From contig NW_019775565.1 of the NCBI RefSeq assembly GCF_001039355.2, forward strand, positions 128,689-192,688: a DNA stretch of 64,000 nucleotides, in the 5' to 3' direction. This document shows positions 35,055 to 46,929 of this stretch, piece by piece. The translations under genes were made by a program, and so were the position numbers. The DNA is from Lingula anatina. Lineage: Eukaryota; Brachiopoda; Lingulata; Lingulida; Lingulidae. Numbering within the stretch: position 1 is the stretch's first letter; every line of letters begins with the position of its first letter. The notes under the pieces were generated by a model. It did not search any database. It was not told the DNA's origin and was given only the letters and a program-made list of their open reading frames with translations.

Positions 35055-35548
35055 CTCAGATTCAATTCTTAGGCATGTTAACAGTCTCATTATTAAACTA
35101 ATAAGATACGTAAAAGTTTTTGTTTGACATTTCCTGCATCTTTACAACATTGTTAGTTGATTTTGTAAAAATGATGGTTAATTTGTTATCGTGTATTGTG
35201 TAATAAAGTTTCAAAAATGGAAATAAACTCATATCATTGCAGTTTGTCAGATTCAATCATTCACTATGTTCAGAATCTCAGAATGGAAGAAATTGGACAT
35301 TTAACACTGCTCTATTGATATTTTTCCCATCTCATCAATTTTTTTAGTTGATCATATAAAAATGGCACTAAACTGTTAATTTTGTTTTATGTTAAAAAAT
35401 GTTAAAAATGAAAAAAAAAAAAAAACATTTCAGAACAGTGCAGTCTTGTTTACATTTTGGCATTTTCAAGTCGTGACTTTGAAGTTCCATGGGTCTGAAG
35501 ACCTTTGCTAGTCACATTTTCTGAATATCCATGATACTAATATTTTAT
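35055..35548 (+). repeat. 494-bp duplicate, right copy (gap-flanking)
   Basis: Starts exactly after the N run with CTCAGATTCAATTC, the same as 34512. Confidence 0.85.
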
Positions 35549-36160
35549 TATTAAAAATTGATGCTCATTATGCTGTTAAACATTATGTAATACTACAACA
35601 AAATTTGAAAAAAAAAAACTATTTTGGGCACTGCTCCCATGATGACCATTTAAGAAAAACCATGTCACTTACTGTTCTCAAACTTACAGGAAAGAAACAT
35701 GGGACTAAAATATAGCTTCAGTAGGCAATGCAATCTGCCAGTTAAACAGTTTTTTTTTGTGAAAATTTAATTTTTCACATATTGGCATTTTCAAGGTGTG
35801 ACTTTGAAGTTCCACAGGCTTGAAGACCCATGCTTGTCACATTTTTTGAAAATCCATGATACGTATATTTTATTATTAAAAATTGATTGTCATTATGCTG
35901 GTAACCATTATGTAATATTGCATCAGAATAGAAGAAAACACAATTTTGGGTGCTGCTGCCATGATGACCATTATGGGAAAACCATGTTACTTATGATTGC
36001 CAAACTTTCTAAAAAGAAATACAGGACTAAAATGCAGCCTCAGTTGGAAAAGCAGTCTAATTGACCTCTTTTTCTGGAAGTTTTACATTTTCAAAGTGTG
36101 AACTTGAACTCCCATGGGCCTGAAGCCTTATGCTTGTTACACATTTTACTTACATTTGTA
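35461..36160 (+). repeat. Tandem repeat of about 300-325 bp
   Basis: Units start at 35461, 35786 and 36086 (CATTTTCAAG-GTGACTTTGAAGTTCCA...). The first two are complete and diverged; the third is cut short. The 494-bp duplicate includes the start of the first unit. Confidence 0.75.
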
Positions 36161-36339
36161 TTACCTGTTGAGCATAATTAAAATTTGATGTTGAATTTGC
36201 AGTTTAACATAATGTACTTTTGCATTAGAATTGACAGTAGCCTATTTTGTTATTTCCTGCTTTTTGTCTGTACATTTGACAGCTGTGCTGCCTTGTTCTT
36301 CTTACTTATCTACCTAATGAGTGACTGGGGCGTTTACTG

Positions 36340-37215
36340 TGTGATATATAAACCTAATCATTAATAAATCCCACATCTTGTGTGTTTATGGCAGTTCTTT
36401 GTTTGAAGCAGTAAGATAAGAAATAATGGAGAGCATTGTGGGAGTCATCTATATCAAAAATTAGGACAGTCCAGGTGTTACACTGCCTGGTGTGTTGGCA
36501 CCCTGGGTTGATCGTTAATCTCATCAAATTTAAAGCTATTGTAGACTTCTAATGCAATATCTGAGCACCATCAGCTCTCTTTGGCTCTTGGTCTGACTGA
36601 CAAGGCCCATGCCGCATTCGTCTTTCACTACAGAGCTTTGAGCCCCAAAAATGACATGGTTGTGTCTGTTTCGCCACTTATTGAACTCCATAGATGCGAG
36701 ATTGACACGACTCATGACGCGTTCGCCTCTTACTGTGGATATTTGAGCTTCAAATGGCTACGTTAAAAAGCAATGTTTCATTAATTGGAGCCAGCAAGTT
36801 ACGAAATAAGCATGACTATGTCAATTTCGTGTTTTATAAGATGCAGAGTATAAGACAAATGCAGCGTGGGTCTGGTCAATTTCGCATCTATTGGCCTGAG
36901 TGAATGACGAACAATGGTATATCCAGTGGTGTATGTACGGTTGCCTAGCAGTAGCTGGTTGTTTTCAGAAAGGTGTATTTGCTACATGTAATTGAATGTG
37001 ATAGGACAACAAGTCTGAGCATGGTGTAATCACTGCCCCTTAAAAACAGTTGCTAGTGTACTGTACATGTACCCTCTGATATCTCAGTGGTTTCTTGTAC
37101 AGCCTGTTACAAAATTGAAGAATATTTAGTGATTTTGTAACAGACTATAGTTGCGACCCCTGTGCACTAAGTGTACTTGTATCTCAACTCGATGGATTCA
37201 CCCTGTTTGTAATGG
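36340..37215 (+). promoter_or_regulatory. Conserved upstream block of IFI44-like copy B
   Basis: Homologous to 4480-5290 with internal replacements: TCATTAATAAATCCC, TTAATCTCATCAAA and the hairpin are recognisable. It lies about 0.5-1.4 kb before the first coding exon, as in copy A. Confidence 0.5.
37101..37146. promoter_or_regulatory. Conserved hairpin upstream of copy B
   Basis: Arms AGCCTGTTACAAAAT and ATTTTGTAACAGACT pair over 15 positions with one G-T-type mismatch. Relative to copy A, one pair in the stem has changed on both sides. Confidence 0.5.
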
Positions 37216-37760
37216 TAATATGCATCAGAAACTTTGTGTGGATATCAGTAAGTACAATAAAGTATTTCTCACGCATCCAAAGAATTTTAGTCACTTATAT
37301 TATTTTTGTATGTGATTTTTTCTTGTATTTGGTTATTTCCATGTATATTAACTGGACAGGCTGCTATTCTATCTCGTCAAACTTCCATATATGTGAGTCC
37401 TGAATTATTATCATGGTCATGTGTTAGAATTAAGATAGTGGGGCATTGTAGGCCGCCTTGTAAAGTAGAACTGGTATTAGATAAAGATGATAAACTGTAC
37501 ACATGTATGTACATTGCATTCGTAATAGTTGTGCGCAGCAATGACGGAACCAGATCGTATTAACCGTGACAAAACCAAACAGATTCAATTCTAAGTGCCT
37601 TACATGCAATGTGCTCAAATTGCCCTCATCGACTTTACCACACTGCAACCCCCACAAAACCCCCAAGAGGTCCTGGGTCCACCATCGACACTGTTCATAT
37701 TGTTGTTTAAAAATTTTTAAAATACACATTTAAACGTCTGTTTCAGCCCACAAGGCCACA

Positions 37761-40700
37761 ATGCCAATACTTGATAACAAGGCGTACCGGAAACAGCTTC
37801 GAGCATGGATTGGTGACCCGGCCTTGACCTTTGACCTCCTGTACAGCGCCTCCAGAGACGGCTGCACTGGTCAGGCTTTCCATGAGAAGTGCAACAACCA
37901 GGGTCCGACTGTTTCTATTGGTCAAAACAGTGCTGGTTACGTCATAGGGGGATACACAATCATTGCCTGGTCATCATGCGGAAATTATGTTAATGATGTC
38001 CGTGCATTTTTGTTCCAACTTATCCCAAACATGGTAAAGTTTGCTCGCAATGGAAACGGGAATGATGTTTATGACAACGTCACATATGGCCCCACGTTTG
38101 GAGGTGATTTCAACTATAATCAGACGGCGTTTGATACTGTTGACAGTTATGGTTATGGGCTAGATATGGAAGAGGAATACAGGTATGAATATTGGAATAG
38201 TATGAGAAGGGGGATTGGGGCCCCAGTCCAGAGGCCAAGTGTTTCTGAGCCCTGTGGAAACGATCTGTTGTTCTTTTCCAAGTCATACAATAAATCTGGC
38301 GGTTATTTCAACACAAATGGCTGCAGTTACATCGGTACTAATTATGACGCCAATGGTTACAACGCCCAAACATTTACTGGAAACAACAACGCCTATCTCG
38401 ATATTGAAGTATACGCTGTTAAACGTAAGTGCCATTATACTAATCAGCTGTATATTAAACAATGTTTGATTTCATGCAACGTTTCAGTAATCATTTTCTC
38501 AGTTGTGATTAAATAGTTAGAGCAATTCAACGAAATTGCAAAGTTTTCTTCCTGGTTATTTGTAATGAATAAAATGATGAAACTATAATACGTGCCATTT
38601 TATTCATATTGCACGACGATGAATAATTTTACTTCTTTTCATTATTAAATCATAGTAATAGATTTGATGCCTGTTTCACGGCCCGATTAATATACATAGT
38701 TTGAGAACAATGGATATTAATCAACAGGATATTTATCTCTAAAGCTGTTAAATGTCAAACACCAAGTCTACAGAGCTCACATTGAAGATCCTTAGTTTCA
38801 GTCAAAGAGAGATATATTGAAGAGAGCACGCAGCAATGTACAGCGTAAGCTACGTCAGATGCAGGACTCCTTGTTGTGTACCAAAGCTGACGAAATACAG
38901 AGGTTCGCAGACAGACAGGATATGAAAAACTTTTACAATGCTTTAAGAGAAGTCTATGGTCCCATTACCTCCGGTTCTGCCCCTCTCCTCAGTGCTGATC
39001 TTTCTATTCTAATCACTGACAAAGGAAAGATCCTTGAAAGGTGGGCAGAATACTTTAACAGTGAACTGAACCGCCCCTCTACCATCAATGATGATGCAAT
39101 CGACTGTCTCCCCCAGGTACCAATCAATGAGTCACTGGATGACATTCCAACTTTCACCAGCTGCACAGTGGCAAACCACCTGGCTCAGACTCCATCCCAG
39201 CTGAAATCTACAAAGTTGGTGGCAAAGTGCTGACTGAGAAGTTCCAACAACTGTTCCAGGTCATCTGGCAGCACGAGACAGTTCTACAGGACTTTAAATA
39301 TGTTTCCATTATACAAGGTGGCAATCATCGTGGAATATCACTTCTATCCATTTCAGGCAAGGTCCTAGCCAGAGTTCTACTTATCCTTCTAATAGCCCAC
39401 CTCGAGCAGGGTCTCCTTCCAGAAAGAACGTGGAATGATTGACATGGTGTTTGCAGCTAGGCAGCTCCAAGAGAAATGCCAGGAACAGAATGTGGACCTT
39501 TACTCCACTTATGTGGACCAGACCACGGCGTTTAATGCTGTGAGCAGAGACGGCCTTTGGAGAAGCATGGCAAAGTACGGGTGCGCCAGAAAATTCACAA
39601 TTATAAACAATTACATGGTGGAATGCTGGCATGAGTTCAAGATAATGGAGAGACCTCAAATCAATGAACAGACGAAAATGGCGTTCAGATGCTCACTATG
39701 GCGCCAAAGCCTATGAAAACAAGACAGAAAAACAAAAACACGCCAGAAAAGCAGTACCAGCAAGCCCTTGACAGCAGCCACCATTCCCTGCCCACACTGC
39801 AGCCAATCCTTTGAGCGCAGATTGGCCTTACCAGCCATTTGCACACACACACAGAGAACACTAATCATTCATTGATAGGATAATTAGATGGTCTTCGTTG
39901 ATCCCGACAGACGAACCACATTAATCTCTAATTATTTTTACAGAGGGAAATCTGGAAGATGAATTGTATGAGAAAGATAAGCCATGGCGCAAAACTGAGA
40001 TTAACGACTGGAGTAATAAGGTACATGTACATGTAGCTCTTTGACGAAACTAAATATAAAAATAAAAAATAAAAAAAAATTAAAGGTACGACTTTTACAA
40101 GCTTTCATTCTTTCTAATTTTTGTAGTATACAGTGTGCTCCCTTGCCTTTATGTTAATACGATTGCTAAATTATTTAACACATTTCATAGTAACTTTTCT
40201 AATCGTTTCTTTTTTGTTTAGATTTTTGAGATTCTGATTCAGGGAACCATAGCACGCATTCAATATTTTAAGAAAACCGGCACATTTCAAGTTATTAGAG
40301 AGCTTTCGCACCTGCACGTTTAGGCGACTGATTACATTTAGCTATCCGTAACCGTAAAATGACCGACGTTTATTTTTTCGTGATTTCGCAGAAAGACCCG
40401 TTTAGCCTTTACGGATAGTCGAATTGTATAGTAGGCTGATACATGTTTCACATGCTGTAAAGCCTCGGTCACAACCGGACGCACGAATTTCAGGATCGTA
40501 CGACCCCTGCGATTTTTGGGTGTTGCGGAGGCCGTAGAGGTCGTAGAGGTAGAGGAAAGTCTTCCTTCCCAGCAGACAATCGACGTTGATTCACCGTTGA
40601 ATCAACGTTAATTTTGGTGGATCAACGTTGAATCAACGTAGAATAAATGTCGTTTGCCTGCTGGGTTGGGAGTCGCAAGGCCCCATGTGATGTCCTTTCA

Positions 40701-43700
40701 GGCAGGGACGCTAATTGCAAGGAGCGATGGTCGTGGAAATTGTATTCATTTTTTGAGTTTGTTTTGCTTCCTGTGTACGTGGCACACACTCACCACTTAT
40801 GAAGGGAATGCAAAGCGCGGCGAAAGTAGTGCCCTTTTGCGTCAGTTTTGCTTCTCACTTGCCTCACACGTTTGTGGTGATGTACGGCTTTCTTCCTCCT
40901 CCCTTTTTTCCACTATGTAAGCTTCTTTCTCTTGCCTTTTGGAGGCATATTAGAAACAAAATTGAGCAAGAATTTGAAAATTTTAAAATTGCTGTACACG
41001 TTACATAGTCGATGTTCATTGTAAAGACACAAGCGTTCGTCGTGAGCACGCCTTTTATATACAGGCGTGGGGGTGACGCACGTGCGACGCATTCCCGGTG
41101 TGCTCTCGACTTTGTTCGTTATAGTTGTGAGGGCGTGCGCCTTACTCAACACGCAAAGGGCACTTGCTCCTTCATTGCTTGCGATGTGCGTCTTGCACAA
41201 CGCGCGTTTCTCTTGCTAACTCCGTGCGAGGGGAGCAAGTTATGCTTGCGGCCTCGCTGTTCGCAGGCTATTCGTAGAAGCTTTTGGACATGTCCAGCAT
41301 CCTCCGTACGTGCTGACGGGCTGTCTGCGAACTCGAAATTGCGTAAGAAGGCCTTGAGTGGGACGTGAGATTCTGCGCAAATTTTGGACGCAAACAGCCC
41401 GTAAGAGCCCGTGCGGCCGGTTGTGACCGAGGCTAATGCAGAGACGTTAAATTAGGTCATACACCATTGGACAGGTTAGGTAATTTTGGAATGGTCTTCC
41501 AATTTATAGAGATCCGGCTTACCCCGTTAAAAGGTATCTGTTGAGTCCCTTCAGAGGAGCAAATTTAAGTACCGAAGAAGAAGAATTCAACAGGAGAATG
41601 TCCTCTGTGCGGGAATGCGTCGAGTGGAAGTTCGGAAACTTATTGTGAAACTTTGCCTTTCTGGACTTTNCAAGCTTTCATTCTTTCTAATTTTTGTAGT
41701 ATACAGTGTGCTCCCTTGTCTTTATGTTAATACGATTGCTAAATTATTTTACACATTTCATAGTAACTTTTCTAATCGTTTCTTTTTTGTTTAGATTTTT
41801 GAGATTCTGATTCAGGGAACCATAGCGCGCATTCAATATTTTAAGAAAACCGGCACATTTCAAGTTATTAGAGAGCTTCGCACCTGCACGTTTAGGCGAC
41901 TGACTACATTTAGCTATCCGTAACCGTAAAATGACCGACGTTTATTTTTTCGTGATTTCGCAGAAAGACCCGTTTAGCCTTTACGGATAGTCGAATTGTA
42001 TAGTAGGCTGATACATGTTTCACATGCTGTAAAGCCTCGGTCACAACCGGACGCACGAATTTCAGGATCGTACGACCCCTGCGATTTTTGGGTGTTGCGG
42101 AGGCCGTAGAGGTCGTAGAGGTAGAGGAAAGTCTTCCTTCCCAGCAGACAATCGACGTTGATTCACCGTTGAATCAACGTTAATTTTGGTGGATCAACGT
42201 TGAATCAACGTAGAATAAATGTCGTTTGCCTGCTGGGTTGGGAGTCGCAAGGCCCCATGTGATGTCCTTTCAGGCAGGGACGCTAACTGCAAGGAGCGAT
42301 GGTCGTGGAAATTGTATTCATTTTTTGAGTTTGTTTTGCTTCCTGTGTACGTGGCACACACTCACCACTTATGAAGGGAATGCAAAGCGCGGCGAAAGTA
42401 GTGCCCTTTTGCGTCAGTTTTGCTTCTCACTTGCCTCACACGTTTGTGGTGATGTACGGCTTTCTTCCTCCTCCCTTTTTTCCACTATGTAAGCTTCTTT
42501 CTCTTGCCTTTTGGAGGCATATTAGAAACAAAATTGAGCAAGAATTTGAAAATTTTAAAATTGCTGTACACGTTACATAGTCGATGTTCATTGTAAAGAC
42601 ACAAGCGTTCGTCGTGAGCACGCCTTTTATATACAGGCGTGGGGGTGACGCACGTGCGACGCATTCCCGGTGTGCTCTCGACTTTGTTCGTTATAGTTGT
42701 GAGGGCGTGCGCCTTACTCAACACGCAAAGGGCACTTGCTCCTTCATTGCTTGCGATGTGCGTCTTGCACAACGCGCGTTTCTCTTGCTAACTCCGTGCG
42801 AGGGGAGCAAGTTATGCTTGCGGCCTCGCTGTTCGCAGGCTATTCGTAGAAGCTTTTGGACATGTCCAGCATCCTCCGTACGTGCTGACGGGCTGTCTGC
42901 GAACTCGAAAATTGCGTAAGAAGGCCTTGAGTGGGACGTGAGATTCTGCGCAAATTTTGGACGCAAACAGCCCGTAAGAGCCCGTGCGGCCGGTTGTGAC
43001 CGAGGCTAATGCAGAGACGTTAAATTAGGTCATACACCATTGGACAGGTTAGGTAATTTTGGAATGGTCTTCCAATTTATAGAGATCCGGCTTACCCCGT
43101 TAAAAGGTATCTGTTGAGTCCCTTCAGAGGAGCAAATTTAAGTACCGAAGAAGAAGAATTCAACAGGAGAATGTCCTCTGTGCGGGAATGCGTCGAGTGG
43201 AAGTTCGGAAACTTATTGTGAAGCCTTTCTGGACTTTCGAAAGAATTAAGAAGTTCTGTTGTCTCCTGTAGCCAAGCAGTACTTGGTAGGTGGTCTTCTG
43301 GTCAACTCCCATACCTGTGTGTATGGCAATCAGATGAGTCGGTTCTTTTAACTAGATCCTCCCACCTTGGAGGACTATTTAGCATGAACTGTACACGTGT
43401 ACATTGTGCGTATGGAAAATTAAAGAGTTAAATGTAAAATTCATACCGCAAGCAAACATTTATTTAAATGAAATCTTGAATAAAAAACTAATGTTTTAAC
43501 AAAGATTCAGCCCATGTGTATCTTGTAGGCAGCAAGAGCCTAGTATGTCAATTCAGCTTTTCTTCTTAACCAAAGACGTAACCATCTCCATCATTTGTTT
43601 GTCTTTCTCAATTTGAGCTTCTCGCTCTTTCTTTTCTAATTCAAAGCGTTCTTTCTCGAAGGCCAACTTGTCTTTCAGGTAACTGACGTAATCTGCTGGT

Positions 43701-46700
43701 GAATCAGTACGGCGCTTCTTAGTTGGCTGCATGTTTTCGCAATTTTCAGCTGAAAAAAAATAAGCGGGTCACCAATCAATGCAGCGTCAGTTTTTGTTAC
43801 TGATATAATGAATATTAATCAATATTTGCTATTAGAGACAATTTCATGTGAAGAAAGATGTGCTGTCCTTACTTTTATTTATAATTAATGTATTCAAATA
43901 CACAAAACAGGACGCCATGTGACTTTTGAAACAAGGCTTCATAAAATTTGCATTAAAAGTCAAGGAGACGCCCTGTCAACTAAAGGAGAAAATCGAGCTA
44001 CTAGTAGTATCTTACTAAACGGCACTTACCTTGCGGATATCCTGCTTGTTGTGCGTCAAGTGCAAACGGCTAGTCTACAGACCACTTACAAAGGCATGTG
44101 TACTCGTAACAACTGCTCAAAAAATGATGACCTAACAGTCTTATCATACAATCAGTCACGCGTGCGGAAGGCCAGTTCTGACTGCCTTGTGGTCAGTGAA
44201 AAATGCCTTTTTTACGGGTAAAACCTATATTTCAATAGTAACAAAAAACACAGACACAAATAACAGAGACAACATGTTTCACATATATTGCAAAAAAAAA
44301 AAAAAATTCCAATATGATTTTAGCAGAGAAACGATCAATTTTGAAAGGCTTGATTTCATAAAATTATGCTGATTTGTCAAACCGTTTTTCATTAACGGGT
44401 AGCAATCTTGCTGCGGATAATGTTTTCTCTAACCGTATGTGTACACGTCACTAGACAGCAAAATATGATGACCTAAACGTAGTCGTTCGCCTAAACGTAC
44501 AGGTGCGAAAGCTTTCTATTGTCTTCATCTCTTCATTTTAGACTAGAGACAAACTTTTTGATGAGTTGGTGTCATTCTCCACTCCAAGCCAGGCCAAAGT
44601 CCCCGCCGCACGGCTTCTCCTGGTGGGCAGTGTGGGGGCGGGGAAATCCAGCTTCTTTAACACTGTGCGCTCTGTGTGGAAAGGCAAAGTCCACAGCCAG
44701 GTGGCGACCGGGACGGCACCCCATAGCCTCACAACCAAGGTATGTACTTGCATTATGATATACATGTATTTATCCATTGGAAAATGAAGGGAATGTTTAC
44801 GAAGAGCAGGCTTCATAGGTCTTTAAAGTGCAGATAATTACATGGTTATCAAAACATCAAAATACGTTTTGAAAGAGAAAATCCAGGCACAGATTCACTT
44901 CTTTCTCTATTTATTTATTTATTTATTTATTTCTTAATGAGTGAACGTTGTTAGTAATCCAGTAGAATAAGAATGATAAATATATGAATAACTCTGAGAC
45001 CTGGAGAAAAACTGGAGCAAACGTGGCATCAAAGAAGCTATGTGGGAAAGGGTGGAAAATCCAACACTGAACAAGAAGAGGCCTCAGTTTTATAACCTTT
45101 TTCACATACTAGTAATGCCCAGGGCAACGGAGACTATTCCTAGCCGCTTGACAATAGATCATTTGGCCAGTTCATCCAATTTATTTAAATTATGGAAGCT
45201 CTCAATGCTAATACAAGTTCTAGTAGTTATTTTTCTTTCTTATCGTTGTTGTTGTCGTTCTTTTTCTTTTTTTAAATTATTATTATTATTATTATTAAAG
45301 TTTCGTGTGTATGAGATCCGCGGAGGCCACCAGACGCCGGCGTTCCGCCTGTGTGACACCATGGGTCTGGAAGAGGACCAGGGACTAGATGTGGGGGACA
45401 TGGCCTATCTGCTGGATGGTCACGTGCCGGACCATTTCCAGGTCAGTGACGTATTAATTAGCACCCATGGTGTTAGAGGTCAGTCCGACCTTCATTAGAT
45501 ATTTTAAATTGCTTTCATTTCCAGGCACACAGGGAGGAGGATGGTGTCCAAAACCCTGGTGGATATGTCAAATATTTGTTTTGCCCAGCCTAAGACAGAT
45601 TAATGGATTTGCGACGTTAGGCTAACGAAAATGATTCAGCACTCAGTCGAATAAGAAATGTTCATTATGCTTAATATCGTTTTTTATTTCGGTTTAACTA
45701 AATGGTTTTATCTTAAATTCACTTTGCCTTAATGGTTTGTAGTTTCTTTGTAACTTCGTCTAACCAGAAGACTTTTACACATTTAGTCAAATGTAGACTT
45801 TAACAGAGTGCAATTAAGTTTATATACAGAAAAAAAAAATTACATTTCTCTCCAGTTTAACCCAGCTGTGCGTATCACACGTAAATCTCCTGGTTTTGTG
45901 AAGGACCCTGGTTTGGCTGAAGTCATTCACTGCGTAGCACTAGTCATAGATGGCAGCACATACAAGGTCATACCTCCCAAGGTCAAGGACAAATTGCTGG
46001 GCATTCAAACTCTGGCACGTGACAGAGGTAACGGCTATAACCAAAACTGAAAATAAATGGACTATTTTTCCTTTAATGTATAGTTACTTGCATTAAAAGT
46101 AGCAACACATATTTTGTGCGGTGGCGAAATTTTGAATACGTTTGATACTACATGCACTGTCTTTCACTTTTTAAGGAGTGAGCATACCGGCACATGTATA
46201 TGTATATGATTGAAATTGCTTGAACATAAACTATTATTTAGGCAAGCCAAGGGGTGGAAGGGGGATGTCTCAAAGGTAATATATCTGGATCTCACCTTAC
46301 TCAGCATATGTGTACCAGAAGACCCTGTACACTCTTCTGTTGGGGGCTTGTTCCTGGGAAATGCATGTGGTTTGTTGATTGATAAATTATTCAGACGTCT
46401 TGCTGACTTGAGTACAGTTCAGTGTGTACATATACTGCTTTAAAGGAAAGAATACATCATTCACTTAATTTAAACTCTTGCAGATATCCCCGTCCACGTG
46501 GTCCTGACCAAGGTGGACAAAGTATGCGAAGACGTAGCCGAAGACCCATCTGTGGTATTTCACAGTCGTGTCATTGAAATGAAAGTGAAAGAAATAAGTG
46601 ACGCATTCGGCATACAGAGTAATCACGTCCAACCCGTGAAGAACTACGAGTCCGAGACCTCCATTGACCCCAGAGTGGACATCCTGACTCTGAACGCCCT

Positions 46701-46800
46701 TAGACAGATGACCGGAAGTGCCGAGGACTACATTGAGGTTAAACTCGACGACATGGAGGAGACCGACACCCAAATGTCTAAGATGAATATCAAAAGTTAA
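37761..46800 (+). CDS. IFI44-like protein, copy B: TLDc domain plus P-loop GTPase (six exons, 522 aa)
   Basis: Coding exons: 37761-38424, 39944-40020, 44542-44739, 45301-45441, 45856-46027 and 46484-46800. Each has the same length and phase as in copy A except the first. Splicing gives one open frame. TLDc occupies residues 1-221, interrupted by a 50-residue insertion (116-165) rich in Glu, Arg and Tyr. GTPase motifs are GSVGAGKSS (276-284), DTMG (332-335) and TKVD (426-429). The last five exons are close to copy A, whereas the first exon differs most. Intron 1 holds an RTE-type LINE remnant and intron 2 has grown to 4.5 kb through a Harbinger-like insertion, so efficient splicing is not assured. 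Function as for copy A: presumed immune-inducible GTPase, inferred from family only. Confidence 0.88.
38775..39875 (+). pseudogene. RTE-type LINE reverse transcriptase remnant in intron 1 of copy B
   Basis: Pieces in order: VQRKLRQMQDSLL, FADRQDMKNFYNALREVYGP, KILERWAEYFNSELNRPSTI, LPQVPINESLD, HRGISLLSISGKVLARVL, MVFAARQLQEKCQEQN, and STYVDQTTAFNAVSRDGLW (the RT motif A region, with Phe-Asn for the usual Phe-Asp). After that comes a large deletion that removes the YADD box. At the end is CPHCSQSFERR with a His-x3-His-like tail, the C-terminal finger of this LINE type. Frame changes are frequent. It lies in sense orientation within the host intron. Confidence 0.8.
40461..41435. mobile_element. 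MITE with AGCCTCGGTCACAACCGG ends, left copy
   Basis: 18-bp terminal inverted repeats AGCCTCGGTCACAACCGG and CCGGTTGTGACCGAGGCT enclose about 975 bp without a credible gene. It is nested in the Harbinger-like element and itself contains the small palindromic element at 40568. Confidence 0.75.
40568..40665. mobile_element. 98-bp palindromic MITE (CCCAGCAG ends), left copy
   Basis: Ends CCCAGCAGACAA and TTGCCTGCTGGG, with GTTGATTCACCGTTGAATCA-type repeats inside. It can fold over nearly its whole length. Confidence 0.7.
41670..41670. other. Single unresolved base at the duplication junction
   Basis: An N sits exactly between the two copies of the 1.57-kb unit, pointing to a join made by the assembler. 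Confidence 0.9.
41671..43237 (+). repeat. Tandem duplicate, right copy (about 1.57 kb)
   Basis: See 40098-41669. Differences such as TTGCAAGG to CTGCAAGG look like allelic variation. Confidence 0.85.
42033..43008. mobile_element. MITE with AGCCTCGGTCACAACCGG ends, right copy
   Basis: The second copy of 40461-41435, present only because the 1.57-kb unit is repeated. The inner 98-bp palindrome is at 42139-42236. Confidence 0.7.
43555..43755 (-). CDS. Coiled-coil C-terminal exon, Myb/SANT-like protein of a Harbinger-type element
   Basis: On the minus strand an AG acceptor (TTTTTTTTCAG) is followed by about 66 codons to a TGA: ENCENMQPTKKRRTDSPADY, then SYLKDKLAFEKERFELEKKE, and a Glu/Lys-rich helix ending VKKKS. 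A basic patch followed by a short coiled coil is the usual C-terminal end of Myb/SANT-like proteins encoded by PIF/Harbinger elements or derived host genes. The DNA-binding exon was not found in the window. The ORF is too short to be sure, but charge pattern, splice site and location agree. Confidence 0.45.
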
Positions 46801-46929
46801 CTGCCTGGAGTCGCGCTTACCGGTGCATGTACATGTACTACAGCACCCTCTGTTGTTTGAGTTGTAGAACTAAAACGAATAAGACGAGACTTCTGCGCAT
46901 AGCGATTACTGATTTAGACATCAATCGAT

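Larger units (their letters stand above)
40098..41669 (+). repeat. Tandem duplicate, left copy (about 1.57 kb)
   Basis: Nearly identical to 41671-43237 (a few substitutions, one or two small indels). It starts in gene intron sequence and ends inside the Harbinger-like element, so the unit ignores the element boundary. A single N separates the copies. Confidence 0.85.
40297..44517. mobile_element. Harbinger-like DNA transposon remnant in intron 2 of copy B
   Basis: Ends AGAGAGCTTTCGCACCTG and its near complement CAGGTGCGAAAGCTTTCT continue as inverted repeats (ACGTTTAGGCGA). The trinucleotide ATT flanks both sides (40294-40296, 44518-44520). Copy A's intron, with GGTTATTGTCTT, shows the empty site. 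Length is 4.2 kb here, about 2.65 kb without the suspected duplicate. The 3-bp duplication and an inner Myb-type coiled-coil exon suggest PIF/Harbinger. No DDE transposase was recognised, so the element is probably non-autonomous or deleted. Confidence 0.65.

Noticed and set aside
40654-41368. Several 60-118-residue ORFs inside the 975-bp MITE, repeated at 42226-42919
   Set aside because: They occur twice only because the segment is duplicated. They show no family resemblance and overlap on both strands.
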